From Nitrososphaerota archaeon (lineage in GTDB: Archaea > Thermoproteota > Nitrososphaeria > Nitrososphaerales > Gagatemarchaeaceae): DNA of 64,000 nt. The notes under the pieces were generated by a model. It saw only the letters and a program-made list of their open reading frames with translations, was not told the origin of the DNA and made no database searches. Position numbers and translations under genes: made by a program. Where the stretch lies: assembly GCA_027320425.1 (NCBI GenBank), contig DAHVLJ010000004.1:1-64000 (forward strand). Direction: 5' to 3'. Positions 31,315 to 39,920 of the stretch are shown here, one piece after another (positions within the stretch are counted from its first letter, which is position 1; the number at the start of each line of letters is the position of its first letter).

Positions 31315-33030
31315 ATGGTCGAGACCCTCAAACACGACGTCGTGATAGTCGGGTCGGGACTAGCGGGACTGAGGGCTGCCATCGAGGCGGCGAGAGCGAG
31401 CGGAGGGAAGTCAGACATCGCCGTCGTCACCAAGGTCCAGGCCATGAGGTCGCACTCAGTGAGCGCAGAAGGAGGGACAGCGGCGGTCCTCTACCCAGAA
31501 CTCGGGGACTCGCTCGAGTCGCATGAGTTCGACACCGTAAAGGGGTCGGATTACCTCGCCGACCAGGACGCGGTTGAGAGGTTCGTGAAGGCGATGCCGG
31601 GAGAGATCTACCAACTAGATCACTGGGGGCTCCCTTGGAGCCGGAAGGAGGACGGGAGGATAGCCCAGAGGTGGTTCGGAGGGTACAGCTATCCGCGCGC
31701 GACCTATGCTGAAGACAAGGTAGGGTTCTTCGAGATGCAGACCCTCTACGACACGGCCACCAAGTACGACAACATTCATTTCTACCAGGAATGGTTCGTT
31801 ACTTCAATCATCGCCGAAGGAGGGGAGTTCAGGGGCTTCACCGCCATCGAGATGAAGACAGGGGGGTTCGCCCAGATCCTTGGAAAGGCAGGGATACTTG
31901 CGACAGGAGGGTCGGGGAGGCTCTACAGCTTCGCGACATACGGATACAGCTCCACCCCCGACGGAATGGCCACGGCTTACCGAGCGGGGATCCCTCTGAA
32001 GGACATGGAGTTCATCCAGTTCCATCCGTCGGGGCTGATTCCGTCCGGGATCCTCATCACCGAGGCGGTGAGGGGGGAGGGGGGCGTCCTGGTCAACAAC
32101 CAGGGGGAGCGGTTCATGAAGAGATACGCCCCAAACAAGCTCGACCTTGCCTCCAGAGACGTCGTGTCAAGGGCCATGATGACCGAGATCGAAGAAGGGA
32201 GAGGGTTCAAGGACGAAGCGACAGGCCTCGACTACATTCACCTGGACTTCTCCCCCATAGGAGCGGAGAAGATCAAGGCCCGTCTCACCCAGATCAGAGA
32301 GATCGCGATAAAGTTCCGAGGGATAGACCCGGTTGAGAAGCCTCTTCCCGTCAAACCTGTCTGCCACTACGTCATGGGGGGGATCGACACGAACATCGAC
32401 GGCGCGACGAAGCTGAAGGGGCTCTGGGCGGCAGGGGAGGCGGCCTGCGTGAGCATCAACGGGTCCAACAGGCTAGGCGCCAACTCCACAGCCGAGTGCC
32501 TGGTGTGGGGGAAGATAACCGGGGCTGAAGCGGCGAAGTACGCGGAAGGCAAGTCAAAGCCTTCGCCGACGGGGGAGTCGGCGCAGCTGGAGGAGAAGAG
32601 GATCTTCGACGGCATATTCCACGGAAAGGGGGGGACGAACCCCTACGAGGTCAGGGATACGATCCAGAAAGAGATGGACAAGAACGTCTTCGTATACAGG
32701 ACGGGGGAAGGCCTGGGGAACGCGCTGAGAAAGATCCGGGAGCTCAAGGCCAAGGACTTCCTGCACTGCGAAGACAAGAGCCGTGTGTACAACACCAACC
32801 TCAGCGATGTCCTGGAAGTGGAGAGCATGCTCACCGTTGCAGAGGTGGTGATAGCTGGGGCGCTCGCACGGACAGAATCCCGTGGAGCCCACGCCAGGAG
32901 GGACTTCCCTGAGAGGGACGACAAGAACTGGCTCAAGCACACCCTCGCGTTCCCGGGCCCGGACGGTCCCAGGCTCGACTACTCTGCGGTCACGATAACA
33001 AAATACCAGCCGGCGGAGAGGCACTACTGA
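31315..33030 (+). CDS. sdhA: Succinate dehydrogenase/fumarate reductase flavoprotein subunit
   Basis: Oxidises succinate with covalent FAD and feeds the membrane quinone pool. The 571-aa protein has the FAD-binding VVIVGSGLAGLRAAIEAARA, the flavin-linking region SHSVSAEGGTAAV (the His of RSHSVSAEGG is the attachment site in the family), QFHPSGLIPSGILITEAVRGEGG, the active-site HYVMGGIDTNIDG and NRLGANSTAECLVWGK. It leads sdhACDB. A weak AT-rich element (CCTAAGAAAA) lies about 35 nt upstream. Confidence 0.97.
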   Translation: MVETLKHDVVIVGSGLAGLRAAIEAARASGGKSDIAVVTKVQAMRSHSVSAEGGTAAVLYPELGDSLESHEFDTVKGSDYLADQDAVERFVKAMPGEIYQLDHWGLPWSRKEDGRIAQRWFGGYSYPRATYAEDKVGFFEMQTLYDTATKYDNIHFYQEWFVTSIIAEGGEFRGFTAIEMKTGGFAQILGKAGILATGGSGRLYSFATYGYSSTPDGMATAYRAGIPLKDMEFIQFHPSGLIPSGILITEAVRGEGGVLVNNQGERFMKRYAPNKLDLASRDVVSRAMMTEIEEGRGFKDEATGLDYIHLDFSPIGAEKIKARLTQIREIAIKFRGIDPVEKPLPVKPVCHYVMGGIDTNIDGATKLKGLWAAGEAACVSINGSNRLGANSTAECLVWGKITGAEAAKYAEGKSKPSPTGESAQLEEKRIFDGIFHGKGGTNPYEVRDTIQKEMDKNVFVYRTGEGLGNALRKIRELKAKDFLHCEDKSRVYNTNLSDVLEVESMLTVAEVVIAGALARTESRGAHARRDFPERDDKNWLKHTLAFPGPDGPRLDYSAVTITKYQPAERHY

Positions 33031-33040
33031 CGGGAACCGA

Positions 33041-33529
33041 GTGGGTCGTGTAGTAGAAGTGAGCGTCGGAGAGGAGAAGGCGAAGAACAGGCGCGGGCTG
33101 TCGGGATGGCTGAACCCATACCACTACAACCTCGAACGGTGGGCCTACGTCTTCCAGCGCGTGACCGGGCTAGGGATTCTCGCGTACGTGGTAGGCCACC
33201 TGGGCGATACGAGCTTCTTCGTCGGCGGACCGACCGGGACGGGCCCGAGCTCGTCCACCTGGGCGTTCATGTCCAATCTGGTGGAGAACTCCTTCGGTCA
33301 CCTGATACTCGTCCTCGTGGTCCTCATACTGGTGTTCCACGGAACCAACGGCATCAGACTGATCGTTTCAGAGCTGGGGCTGGTTCTCGGGAAGCCCGGC
33401 GCCATCGAATACCCGTACAAGGCGAAGTCCCTGGGGGCTGTGCAGAAGGCGGCCATCGGCCTCGCGATAGCCCTGGCGCTCGTCGCGATGGTCTGGACGT
33501 ACCTGATACTCTTTGGAGGGACGATATGA
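33041..33529 (+). CDS. sdhC: Succinate dehydrogenase membrane subunit (cytochrome b556-like)
   Basis: A 162-aa membrane anchor starting at GTG. A cytoplasmic N-terminus with WLNPYHYNLERWAYVFQRVTGLGIL matches the SdhC quinone-site helix (the Arg of QRVTG). Three membrane helices follow, around residues 42-58, 90-110 and 137-160. His residues in YVVGHLGD and VFHGTNGIR are candidate haem b ligands. Its stop overlaps the sdhD ATG (ATGA). Confidence 0.9.
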   Translation: MGRVVEVSVGEEKAKNRRGLSGWLNPYHYNLERWAYVFQRVTGLGILAYVVGHLGDTSFFVGGPTGTGPSSSTWAFMSNLVENSFGHLILVLVVLILVFHGTNGIRLIVSELGLVLGKPGAIEYPYKAKSLGAVQKAAIGLAIALALVAMVWTYLILFGGTI

Positions 33530-33879
33530 GAGAGTCCCGGCTGATGCTGATACAATACACCACGGCGGTGCTGGCGGTTGCGCTTGTGGCCGTGCATCTT
33601 CTGATGCAGGGGATAATCACGCCCTACTCGACCGCGATCTCTTTCTCCACGATACTCTCCATCTACAGGAGCTGGTTCTACGCCATCTTCCTCGAGGCGC
33701 TCCTCGTGGTGGTGCTGGTGCATGGGTTCAACGGGCTCAGGATAATCCTCCACGAGTGGAAGCAGACGGCCCCGTGGTCGAGGTGGACGGACATCGGTAC
33801 GCTCGTCGCGATCGTCGCGACGGTCGCATACGGCACTAGAACAGTAATACTGGCCATCTTCGGGGGCGTGTCAGGTTGA
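33526..33879 (+). CDS. sdhD: Succinate dehydrogenase membrane subunit D
   Basis: A 117-aa protein with three membrane helices: YTTAVLAVALVAVHLLMQG, FYAIFLEALLVVVLVHGFNGLRI and IGTLVAIVATVAYGTRTVIL. The HGFNGLR motif mirrors FHGTNGIR in SdhC, so the two anchors are related and each may supply a haem ligand. The ATG at 33526 overlaps the sdhC stop, and its stop overlaps the sdhB TTG. Confidence 0.88.
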   Translation: MRESRLMLIQYTTAVLAVALVAVHLLMQGIITPYSTAISFSTILSIYRSWFYAIFLEALLVVVLVHGFNGLRIILHEWKQTAPWSRWTDIGTLVAIVATVAYGTRTVILAIFGGVSG

Positions 33880-34646
33880 CCGACCTCAGGCTGGCGATAC
33901 AGCGGTTCGACCCGTCCCGGGACCCGAAGCCCCGGATGGTCGAGTACACCGTCCCCAGACGGCAAGGGATGACGGTCCTCGAGGCGCTGCTCTTCGCCCG
34001 AGACTACATGGACCACTCCATCGGGGTCAGGTTCTCATGCAGACAGGCGTCGTGCGGCTCGTGCGGGATGAAGATCAACGGGAGGCCGCGGCTCGCCTGC
34101 TACACCCAGGTGGACGAGCTGGGAGGAGACAGCGTGGTGGCCCAGCCCATGGACAACTACGCGATAATCAAGGACCTCGTTACCGACCTGGGGTCGTTCT
34201 TCCAGAAGCACGCCCAGGTCACCCCCCGGCTTGTGAGGTCCGACGCCCGAGAGCAGGACAACCCTACGAAGGAGTATCTGATTAAGCCTGACGAGCTGTC
34301 GAAGGTCCTCCAGTTCACCTACTGCATAAAGTGCGGGCTATGCACCTCTGCGTGCCCTACGGTGGCGACTGACTCGAAGTTCCCCGGGCCACAGGCGCTT
34401 GCGCAGGCATACAGATACACCGCAGACGTCAGAGACCAGGGAGGGGCCGAGCGCATCGAGTCTCTCGACTCCGAGCATGGGATATGGAGGTGCCATTTCG
34501 CAGGGAGCTGCTCCTACGTGTGCCCGAAGGGGGTCGACCCCGCGCTAGGGGTGCAGCTGCTGAAGCGGCACGTCATGTCGGGGAAGCCTCCGCATCTGGC
34601 GGAAGAAGCGTCGAAGGAGTATCGGGCCCCGCAGACGCAGACGTAG
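33876..34646 (+). CDS. sdhB: Succinate dehydrogenase iron-sulfur subunit
   Basis: A 256-aa electron-transfer subunit. The [2Fe-2S] site is CRQASCGSCGMKINGRPRLAC, although split by family numbering at residues 54-74. The [4Fe-4S] site is CIKCGLCTSACP and the third cluster site is CHFAGSCSYVCPKG, of the classic [3Fe-4S] type. So this is an ordinary SdhB rather than the modified type of some Crenarchaeota. It starts at TTG overlapping sdhD (TTGA). Confidence 0.97.
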   Translation: MTDLRLAIQRFDPSRDPKPRMVEYTVPRRQGMTVLEALLFARDYMDHSIGVRFSCRQASCGSCGMKINGRPRLACYTQVDELGGDSVVAQPMDNYAIIKDLVTDLGSFFQKHAQVTPRLVRSDAREQDNPTKEYLIKPDELSKVLQFTYCIKCGLCTSACPTVATDSKFPGPQALAQAYRYTADVRDQGGAERIESLDSEHGIWRCHFAGSCSYVCPKGVDPALGVQLLKRHVMSGKPPHLAEEASKEYRAPQTQT

Positions 34647-34662
34647 AGAGCCTCTGATACGA

Positions 34663-34668
34663 TTATAT
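34663..34668 (+). promoter_or_regulatory. TATA box of the small membrane-protein gene at 34699
   Basis: TTATAT 31-36 nt before the ATG, 17 nt after the sdhB stop. It suggests separate or additional transcription of the small gene. Confidence 0.5.
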
Positions 34669-34698
34669 CTCACTCGGGCCGATTGGAGGAGGCCAGAG

Positions 34699-34893
34699 AT
34701 GAAAGTGTCGAACCCGGCTGCATGGTTGAAGACGCACGTCCCCAGGAACGTCCCTCAGCTGCAATCCGAAGCGCAGGGCGTCCTGAAGCTCGTGCTCTGG
34801 CTCGCGCTCCTGGCTCCCGTGGTGATCGTCCCAGTTTACTATCTGCTCGTTACCTTCGGGGTCCTGCCCCAGATACACCTGCCGCCCGGCTGA
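34699..34893 (+). CDS. Small single-pass membrane protein next to sdhACDB
   Basis: A 64-aa protein that I do not recognise. The N-terminal 28 residues are polar and basic (WLKTHVPRNVPQLQSEAQG). One clear membrane helix follows (LVLWLALLAPVVIVPVYYLLV), then a short outside tail (LPQIHLPPG). It has its own TATA box 31 nt upstream and lies 52 nt after sdhB. It could be an accessory subunit of a respiratory complex, but only the neighbourhood suggests this. It converges on sufU with a 1-nt gap. Confidence 0.65.
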   Translation: MKVSNPAAWLKTHVPRNVPQLQSEAQGVLKLVLWLALLAPVVIVPVYYLLVTFGVLPQIHLPPG

Positions 34894-34894
34894 C

Positions 34895-35308
34895 CTAGGT
34901 TCCCGGTTCTGGGTCTTCGTAGTGCGCCCCGAGATATCCATAGACCCCGGTCTTCAGGACCTTCATGCCGAGAAGGGCGCATTTGACCCTCGACGGCCCT
35001 AGCTCGGGGTCGCCGAGCATCTTGAAGACGTCTTCCTTTGCCACGAGCTTGACCCACTCCAGAGGCTTCCCCTTCGCGAGTTCGGTGAGCATGGAAGCTG
35101 AAGCCTGGCTTATGGCACACCCCCTCCCGCTGAACTTTATCTCTTCGATCTTGCTGTTCTCTCCGACCCGGATCTGCATCTCGATCTCGTCTCCGCAAAG
35201 CGGGTTCGTGTCATGGGCGGAGATGTCGAACTTTTCCAGCTTTCCGAAGTTCCGTGGGTTTCTGTAGTAGTCCAGTATCAGCTCCCTGTAGATGTCTGCG
35301 CTGCTCAT
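34895..35308 (-). CDS. sufU: Fe-S cluster scaffold SufU/IscU-like protein
   Basis: A 137-aa protein with the NifU-N fold: YRELILDYYRNPRNFG, NPLCGDEIEMQIRV, IKFSGRGCAISQASASMLTE and RVKCALLGMKVLK. The three conserved Cys are C38, C64 and C110 and the Asp is D40. Whether it is a scaffold or, as in Bacillus SufU, a zinc sulfurtransferase partner of SufS cannot be decided from sequence. Its start overlaps the end of sufS (ATGA). Confidence 0.94.
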   Translation of the reverse strand: MSSADIYRELILDYYRNPRNFGKLEKFDISAHDTNPLCGDEIEMQIRVGENSKIEEIKFSGRGCAISQASASMLTELAKGKPLEWVKLVAKEDVFKMLGDPELGPSRVKCALLGMKVLKTGVYGYLGAHYEDPEPGT

Positions 35309-36543
35309 ACTTTGAATATGGCCCCCGCCTTCATGATCCCCTGCTTTAGGGCGTCGATGTCGTCATAAGAGTTGTAGACATGGAAGCTGGCCCTGCTCGT
35401 AGCGGAGACGTTGAGGCAGCGCATCAGGGGCTGAGCGCAGTGATGCCCCGAGCGTATTGCGATCCCCTCTTCGTCGAGTATGGTCGCCAGGTCGTGGGGG
35501 TGAACGTCGGCGTAGTTGAACGCGATCAGCCCGCTCCTTTCCTTCGAGTCCTCGGGGCCGTATACATGGAGCCCCTTCACCTTGGAGAGCGTCTCTCGCG
35601 CGTAATCAAGGAGGCGGATTTCGTGTTCTCTCACCTTGTCCATCCCGATTGACGTCAGATAGTCGACCGCCGCTCCCAGCCCGATGGCGTCGGCTATGTT
35701 CACCGTCCCCGCCTCGAACTTGTAAGGGACGTCGTTCCACGTGGAGTGGTCATCGAACACTTCACGTATCATCTCCCCGCCTCCTTCGTACGGGTCCATG
35801 TCTTCAAGGAGCGCCTTCCTACCGATCAGCGCGCCTATCCCCGTAGGACCCAGCATCTTGTGCCCCGAGAAGGCGTAGAAGTCCACGTCAAGAGCCGAAA
35901 GGTCCACCGGGAAGTGAGGGACCGACTGGGCCCCGTCGACGACCGTCGTCGCCCCTGCTTTGTGCGCTTTCCTGCTCACGTTCGCCACGTCGTTGATCGT
36001 CCCCAGCACGTTCGAGCAGTGGGTGAAGGCAAGGAGCTTCGGAGATTCCCCAAGGAGGCGGTCCAGCTCCTCCATGTCGAGGTTGCCGTCAGGGGTGATC
36101 CCGACGAACTTCAGGGTCGCCCCCTTGCTCTTGGCAAGGAGCTGCCACGGGACGATGTTGCTGTGGTGTTCCATCCTGGTGGCGAGGAGCAGGTCACCCT
36201 TCTTGACCTGTTTCTCACCCCACGCGAACCTCACGAGGTTCGTCGCCTCCGTCGTCCCCCTTACGAAGACCGTCTCGTTCGCCCTGGCGCCTACGAACCT
36301 CGTGACCTTCCCTCTCGCGCCCTCGTACGCCGCCGTGGCCTCTTCGCCGAGGGTGTGGACGGACCGATGGACGTTCGAGTTGTACCGCGAATAGTAGTCG
36401 ACGAGCGAGTCTATCACGGCCTGGGGCTTCTGGGTCGTCGCCGCATTGTCAAGGTAGACGAGCCTCTTTCCGTGGACCGTCCGCTTCAGGATGGGGAAGT
36501 CCCGGCGGATCCTTTCCACGTCGACGGCCTCGGTCTTTAGCAA
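35305..36543 (-). CDS. sufS: Cysteine desulfurase SufS
   Basis: A PLP enzyme that takes sulfur from cysteine for cluster assembly. The 412-aa chain shows VYLDNAATTQKPQAVIDSLVDYYSRYNSNVHRSVHTLGEEAT, TMEHHSNIVPW-type sequence (ATRMEHHSNIVPWQ), VVDGAQSVPH, the PLP lysine in AFSGHKMLGPTGIGALIG and the active-site Cys in RSGHHCAQPLM. This is the SufS (group II) type. It lies between the Rieske gene and sufU in the minus-strand suf operon. Confidence 0.97.
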   Translation of the reverse strand: MLKTEAVDVERIRRDFPILKRTVHGKRLVYLDNAATTQKPQAVIDSLVDYYSRYNSNVHRSVHTLGEEATAAYEGARGKVTRFVGARANETVFVRGTTEATNLVRFAWGEKQVKKGDLLLATRMEHHSNIVPWQLLAKSKGATLKFVGITPDGNLDMEELDRLLGESPKLLAFTHCSNVLGTINDVANVSRKAHKAGATTVVDGAQSVPHFPVDLSALDVDFYAFSGHKMLGPTGIGALIGRKALLEDMDPYEGGGEMIREVFDDHSTWNDVPYKFEAGTVNIADAIGLGAAVDYLTSIGMDKVREHEIRLLDYARETLSKVKGLHVYGPEDSKERSGLIAFNYADVHPHDLATILDEEGIAIRSGHHCAQPLMRCLNVSATSRASFHVYNSYDDIDALKQGIMKAGAIFKV

Positions 36544-36558
36544 GCTCGACTGAACCCC

Positions 36559-36846
36559 CTATACCTCGATAAAAATCGTGTCCCCAATCTCCTTTGCCTT
36601 GAAGCTCTTCAGGGGGACGGTCGCCGGAGGGTTGACGGCCACCCCGGTCTTGAGCTCGAACTGCGAAAGGTGGAGCGGACAGACCACCCTGTCTTCTAGC
36701 ACGACCCCGAGCCCCAGGTCGGTCTCTTCGTGCGTGCACGTCCCGCTGACCGCGTATACCTCTCCCCCAATCCTCGACAGGAGGAGGTGGTTCCCGTTCA
36801 AGTCGACGGTCGAGATGTGCCCTTCCTCGAGCTCAGAGGCCTTCAT
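36559..36846 (-). CDS. Rieske-type [2Fe-2S] ferredoxin in the suf cluster
   Basis: A 95-aa soluble Rieske protein: GEVYAVSGTCTHEETDLGLGVVLEDRVVCPLHLSQFELKTG. The ligands are CTH (C, H) and CPLH (C, H), as in dioxygenase-type Rieske ferredoxins. There is no membrane anchor. The ATG at 36844-36846 starts just before the first strand; the frame is open further upstream but would run back into sufD. Encoded between sufD and sufS, it may deliver electrons during assembly, an inference from position. Confidence 0.92.
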   Translation of the reverse strand: MKASELEEGHISTVDLNGNHLLLSRIGGEVYAVSGTCTHEETDLGLGVVLEDRVVCPLHLSQFELKTGVAVNPPATVPLKSFKAKEIGDTIFIEV

Positions 36847-36877
36847 GGCGGAGACCCACTCTGTCGACGAAGACCAC

Positions 36878-38287
36878 CTATCGGTACTTGTAGTGGCGCT
36901 CAAAGATGTCCTCCGTCTCTTTGACCTCGGGAGTGAGCTCGCCGGTCTGCGCGAGGAGGGTCTCCCTGTCCGCCAGGCGCCTCTTCTCTCCCTGCCACTT
37001 GCCTTCGATCATGAAGCGCGCGCCTTCGCGAGTCTTTTCTATGGGGACCCGTGAGAGGACAGGCTCGAAGAAGCCCAGGACCACCATCCTCTTCGACTCG
37101 TCGGGCGAGAGCCCTCTCGCCATCAGGTAGAACAGCTGCTCCTCGTCTATCTGGGCGACGGACGCTGAGTGCGTGGCGCGTACTTCGTTGTTGTCGATCT
37201 CCAAGCTTGGGACCCCGTCGGACTTCGCTGTCCTCTCGAGGAGCATGGCGTGGTGCGCGAGGTATGACCTGGAGTTCTTGGCGGCGTTGACGATCTTGAT
37301 CATCCCCTTGAATATCGTCTGTGACTCTCCCTTGAGGACGCCGCGCGCGTGGGTCGAACCCGTGGAGTCCGGAGAGTTGTGGACCAGGTTCGTCTCGAAG
37401 TCGAACCTCTGCCTGGCGTCGGTGAAGAAGATCTCGAACCCCTCCGCCTGGGACCCTCTGCCGTTGAGAAGGAAGTTCATCCTCGAGCGTGAGACGGCCG
37501 AGCCGAGGGAGAGGGAGCTCACCGTCGCCCTGGCGTCGTTGGATATGTCTACGGCCCGGTTGGAGATATGGGTCGCCTGCTCGCCCAGAAGCTGGATCGT
37601 GGAGAAGTCCACGTGGGATCCCGCCCTCGCCACCAGCTCGACGTTGGATGCTGCCAGGGAGGGGACAGACGGCCCCTTCGAGTACAGCTCCTCAAGGAAG
37701 ACGAGCTTCGACTCCTCTTCGGCGATGACGAACAGCTGCTCCACCACCGGGGTCTTGGGAGAGTCGAGAAGGAGCATCCTCCGGAGCGGCTCTTCTAGCT
37801 TCACCCCGCGGGGGACGCGGATGAACAAGCCCCCGTTGAAGAAGGCGTTGACGAAAGCCCCGTAACGGTCTCCGGACGACTTCACGTTCCTGCGTTCCAT
37901 CAGCGACCTCACCTTGGACTCCTCGGCCTTCAGCGCCTCGTGGAAAGGCATGAGATTGACCCCCTGAGAGGCGAGACTGTCGGACAGCTCGGCGTGGACC
38001 TGGGTCTCGTTCCCCTGGAGGACGATGTTGCTCTCCTTACCAGTCAGGAAGTCGCCGAAGAAAGTGCGGAAGTCGACCTCGGACTTGCCTGTGGTCATCT
38101 TGAACTGGTCGACCTGAAACCCGAAGGTGCTGACGTACTTGGTGTACAGCGGGTTGAGCTCAGGCGGGAGCTGAGAGAACGACCTGAAAGCCTCGAGGCG
38201 GGATGCGGTGAGCCAGTCGGGCTCGTCTAACGACTTCGACAGCGATCTGACGAGCTCCTCCCCGAACGAAACGGCGGCCTGAGACAT
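36878..38287 (-). CDS. sufD: Fe-S assembly protein SufD
   Basis: A 469-aa partner of SufB in the SufBCD scaffold. The C-terminal beta-helix core has SDGVPSLEIDNNEVRATHSASVAQIDEEQLFYLMARGLSPDES, with the conserved His in THSAS, and FIRVPRGVKLEEPL in the middle. The N-terminal helices (QLPPELNPLYTKYV) match the SufD rather than the SufB group. It follows sufB by 20 nt. Confidence 0.95.
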   Translation of the reverse strand: MSQAAVSFGEELVRSLSKSLDEPDWLTASRLEAFRSFSQLPPELNPLYTKYVSTFGFQVDQFKMTTGKSEVDFRTFFGDFLTGKESNIVLQGNETQVHAELSDSLASQGVNLMPFHEALKAEESKVRSLMERRNVKSSGDRYGAFVNAFFNGGLFIRVPRGVKLEEPLRRMLLLDSPKTPVVEQLFVIAEEESKLVFLEELYSKGPSVPSLAASNVELVARAGSHVDFSTIQLLGEQATHISNRAVDISNDARATVSSLSLGSAVSRSRMNFLLNGRGSQAEGFEIFFTDARQRFDFETNLVHNSPDSTGSTHARGVLKGESQTIFKGMIKIVNAAKNSRSYLAHHAMLLERTAKSDGVPSLEIDNNEVRATHSASVAQIDEEQLFYLMARGLSPDESKRMVVLGFFEPVLSRVPIEKTREGARFMIEGKWQGEKRRLADRETLLAQTGELTPEVKETEDIFERHYKYR

Positions 38288-38307
38288 GCCCCACCTTCTC
38301 GTCGGAC

Positions 38308-39714
38308 CTAACCGACAGCGTTCGTCATTTCTAGGGACATCAATCGGTTGAACTCCACCGCGTAGGTCATGGGGAGTTCCTTTGCGAACGGCTCCATGAA
38401 CCCGTTGACTACCATGCTGAGGGCGTCACCCTCGGAGATGCCCCTCGCCATCAGGTAGAACAGCTGCTCTTCGCCTACCTTGCCCACGCTCGCTTCGTGC
38501 GTCACCGTGGCGTCGTCTTCCTGGATCTCCATGTAGGGGTACGTCGCAGTGGTGCTCTGCTGGTCGACGAGGAGGGCATCGCACCTGACCGTGGATTTCA
38601 CGTTCTTGGCGCCCTTCGCTATGTGCAGCAGGCCGCGATATGCGGTATGCCCGCCTCCCTTCGACACAGACCTAGAGATGATCTTCGAGGTGGTGTCCTT
38701 CGCGAGGTGGATCGCCTTCCCTCCCGTGTCCTGGACCTGACCCGGCCCTGCATATGCCACCGAGATTATGTCAGCCTTCGCCCTCGGACCGAGCAGATAG
38801 ATCGACGGGTACTTCCTTGTCAGCCTTGAGCCGCCGTTGAAGTCCACCCAGGAGACGGTCGCCTCCTCGTACGCATGCGCGCGCTTGGTAACAAGGTTGA
38901 GGACGTCTCTGGACCAGTTCTGGAGGGTGGTGTATTTCACAAGGGACGCTTTCTTTGCGACTATCTCCACTATGGCCGAGTGGAGGGACTGGGAGGAGTA
39001 GACGGGAGCGCTGCACCCTTCTATGTACCCGACCTCGCTGTAGGGCTCGGCGACGATGAGGGTCCTCTCGAACTGCCCCATGTTCCTCTCGTTGATCCTG
39101 AAGTACGCCTGCAGAGGCATCGTGACCTTCACCCCTTCTGGGACGTAGACGAAGGAGCCTGCGCTCCATACCGCCGTCTGGAGGGCGGCGATGAAATTAT
39201 CCTGATACGGGACGACGGTCCCGAAGTATTTCTTCATCAGTTCGGGATACTCCTTGAGGGCGGAGACGGTGTCGCTGAAGACGACCCCCTGCTTCTGCAG
39301 TTCGCCCTGGATGCTGTGGTAGACCGCTTCGCTTTCATAGATTGCGCCTACCCCGGCCAGGAACTTCTTCTCTGCCTCGGTGATCCCGAGCTTATCGTAG
39401 GTCCTCTTGATGTATTCAGGGAGCTGGTCCCAAGACTCTGCTGCCTTCTTTGTGGGGTTGGCGTAGTAATAGAAGCTCTGGTAGTCTATCTCTCCCAGCT
39501 CAGGAGCCCAGGTGGGCGCCTTCCTGTCGAGGAAGTTCTTCAGCGCCTTCATCCTGATCTGCTCCATCCATGCCGGTTCGTCGTGGATCCTGACTATCTC
39601 CTGGACGACCCTCTCGCTGAGCCCTTTGGTCCCCTGCACGGCGTAGGACTCGACCGGGTCACTGAACCCGTACTTCTCCTTGTAGTCGTCGGTTATGATG
39701 TCAGTCTTGGCCAA
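38308..39714 (-). CDS. sufB: Fe-S assembly protein SufB
   Basis: A 468-aa scaffold on which clusters are built. It has PTWAPELGEIDYQSFYYYANPTKK, GSFVYVPEGVKVTMPLQAYFRIN, IEGCSAPVYSSQSLHSAIVEIVAKK with a conserved Cys, RAHAYEEATVSWVDFNGGSRLT and TVTHEASVGKVGEEQLFYLMARG. Length and motifs are normal. It leads the second suf transcription unit (sufB-sufD-Rieske-sufS-sufU), about 100 nt downstream of a palindrome also found before sufC. Confidence 0.97.
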   Translation of the reverse strand: MAKTDIITDDYKEKYGFSDPVESYAVQGTKGLSERVVQEIVRIHDEPAWMEQIRMKALKNFLDRKAPTWAPELGEIDYQSFYYYANPTKKAAESWDQLPEYIKRTYDKLGITEAEKKFLAGVGAIYESEAVYHSIQGELQKQGVVFSDTVSALKEYPELMKKYFGTVVPYQDNFIAALQTAVWSAGSFVYVPEGVKVTMPLQAYFRINERNMGQFERTLIVAEPYSEVGYIEGCSAPVYSSQSLHSAIVEIVAKKASLVKYTTLQNWSRDVLNLVTKRAHAYEEATVSWVDFNGGSRLTRKYPSIYLLGPRAKADIISVAYAGPGQVQDTGGKAIHLAKDTTSKIISRSVSKGGGHTAYRGLLHIAKGAKNVKSTVRCDALLVDQQSTTATYPYMEIQEDDATVTHEASVGKVGEEQLFYLMARGISEGDALSMVVNGFMEPFAKELPMTYAVEFNRLMSLEMTNAVG

Positions 39715-39814
39715 TGAGTTTCACTTTTGAAAGGGTCGAGGCAACGCACGACTCCGCTCCTAGGCTTCGCACTTTACTCCCGGGCCCCTTGGACGTCCCT
39801 TGCCTACCCTCCCT

Positions 39815-39832
39815 ATAAAACATATGTTATAT
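39815..39832. promoter_or_regulatory. 7-4-7 palindrome upstream of sufB, likely operator
   Basis: ATAAAAC-ATAT-GTTATAT is an inverted repeat with one mismatch in seven. The same architecture and nearly the same bases occur upstream of sufC at 40737-40754. The AT-rich minus-strand sequence GTTTTATAGG next to it may be the TATA box, which would give a leader of about 75 nt for sufB. A shared regulator is an inference. Confidence 0.55.
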
Positions 39833-39920
39833 TCGCATCTCAACTGGAAGGGACTCCGCATAGCCGCTGGGTCAACGGCAGCCAAGGGCGGGCGCCGGAC
39901 ATGCGAAGGGGCCCTTGTCA

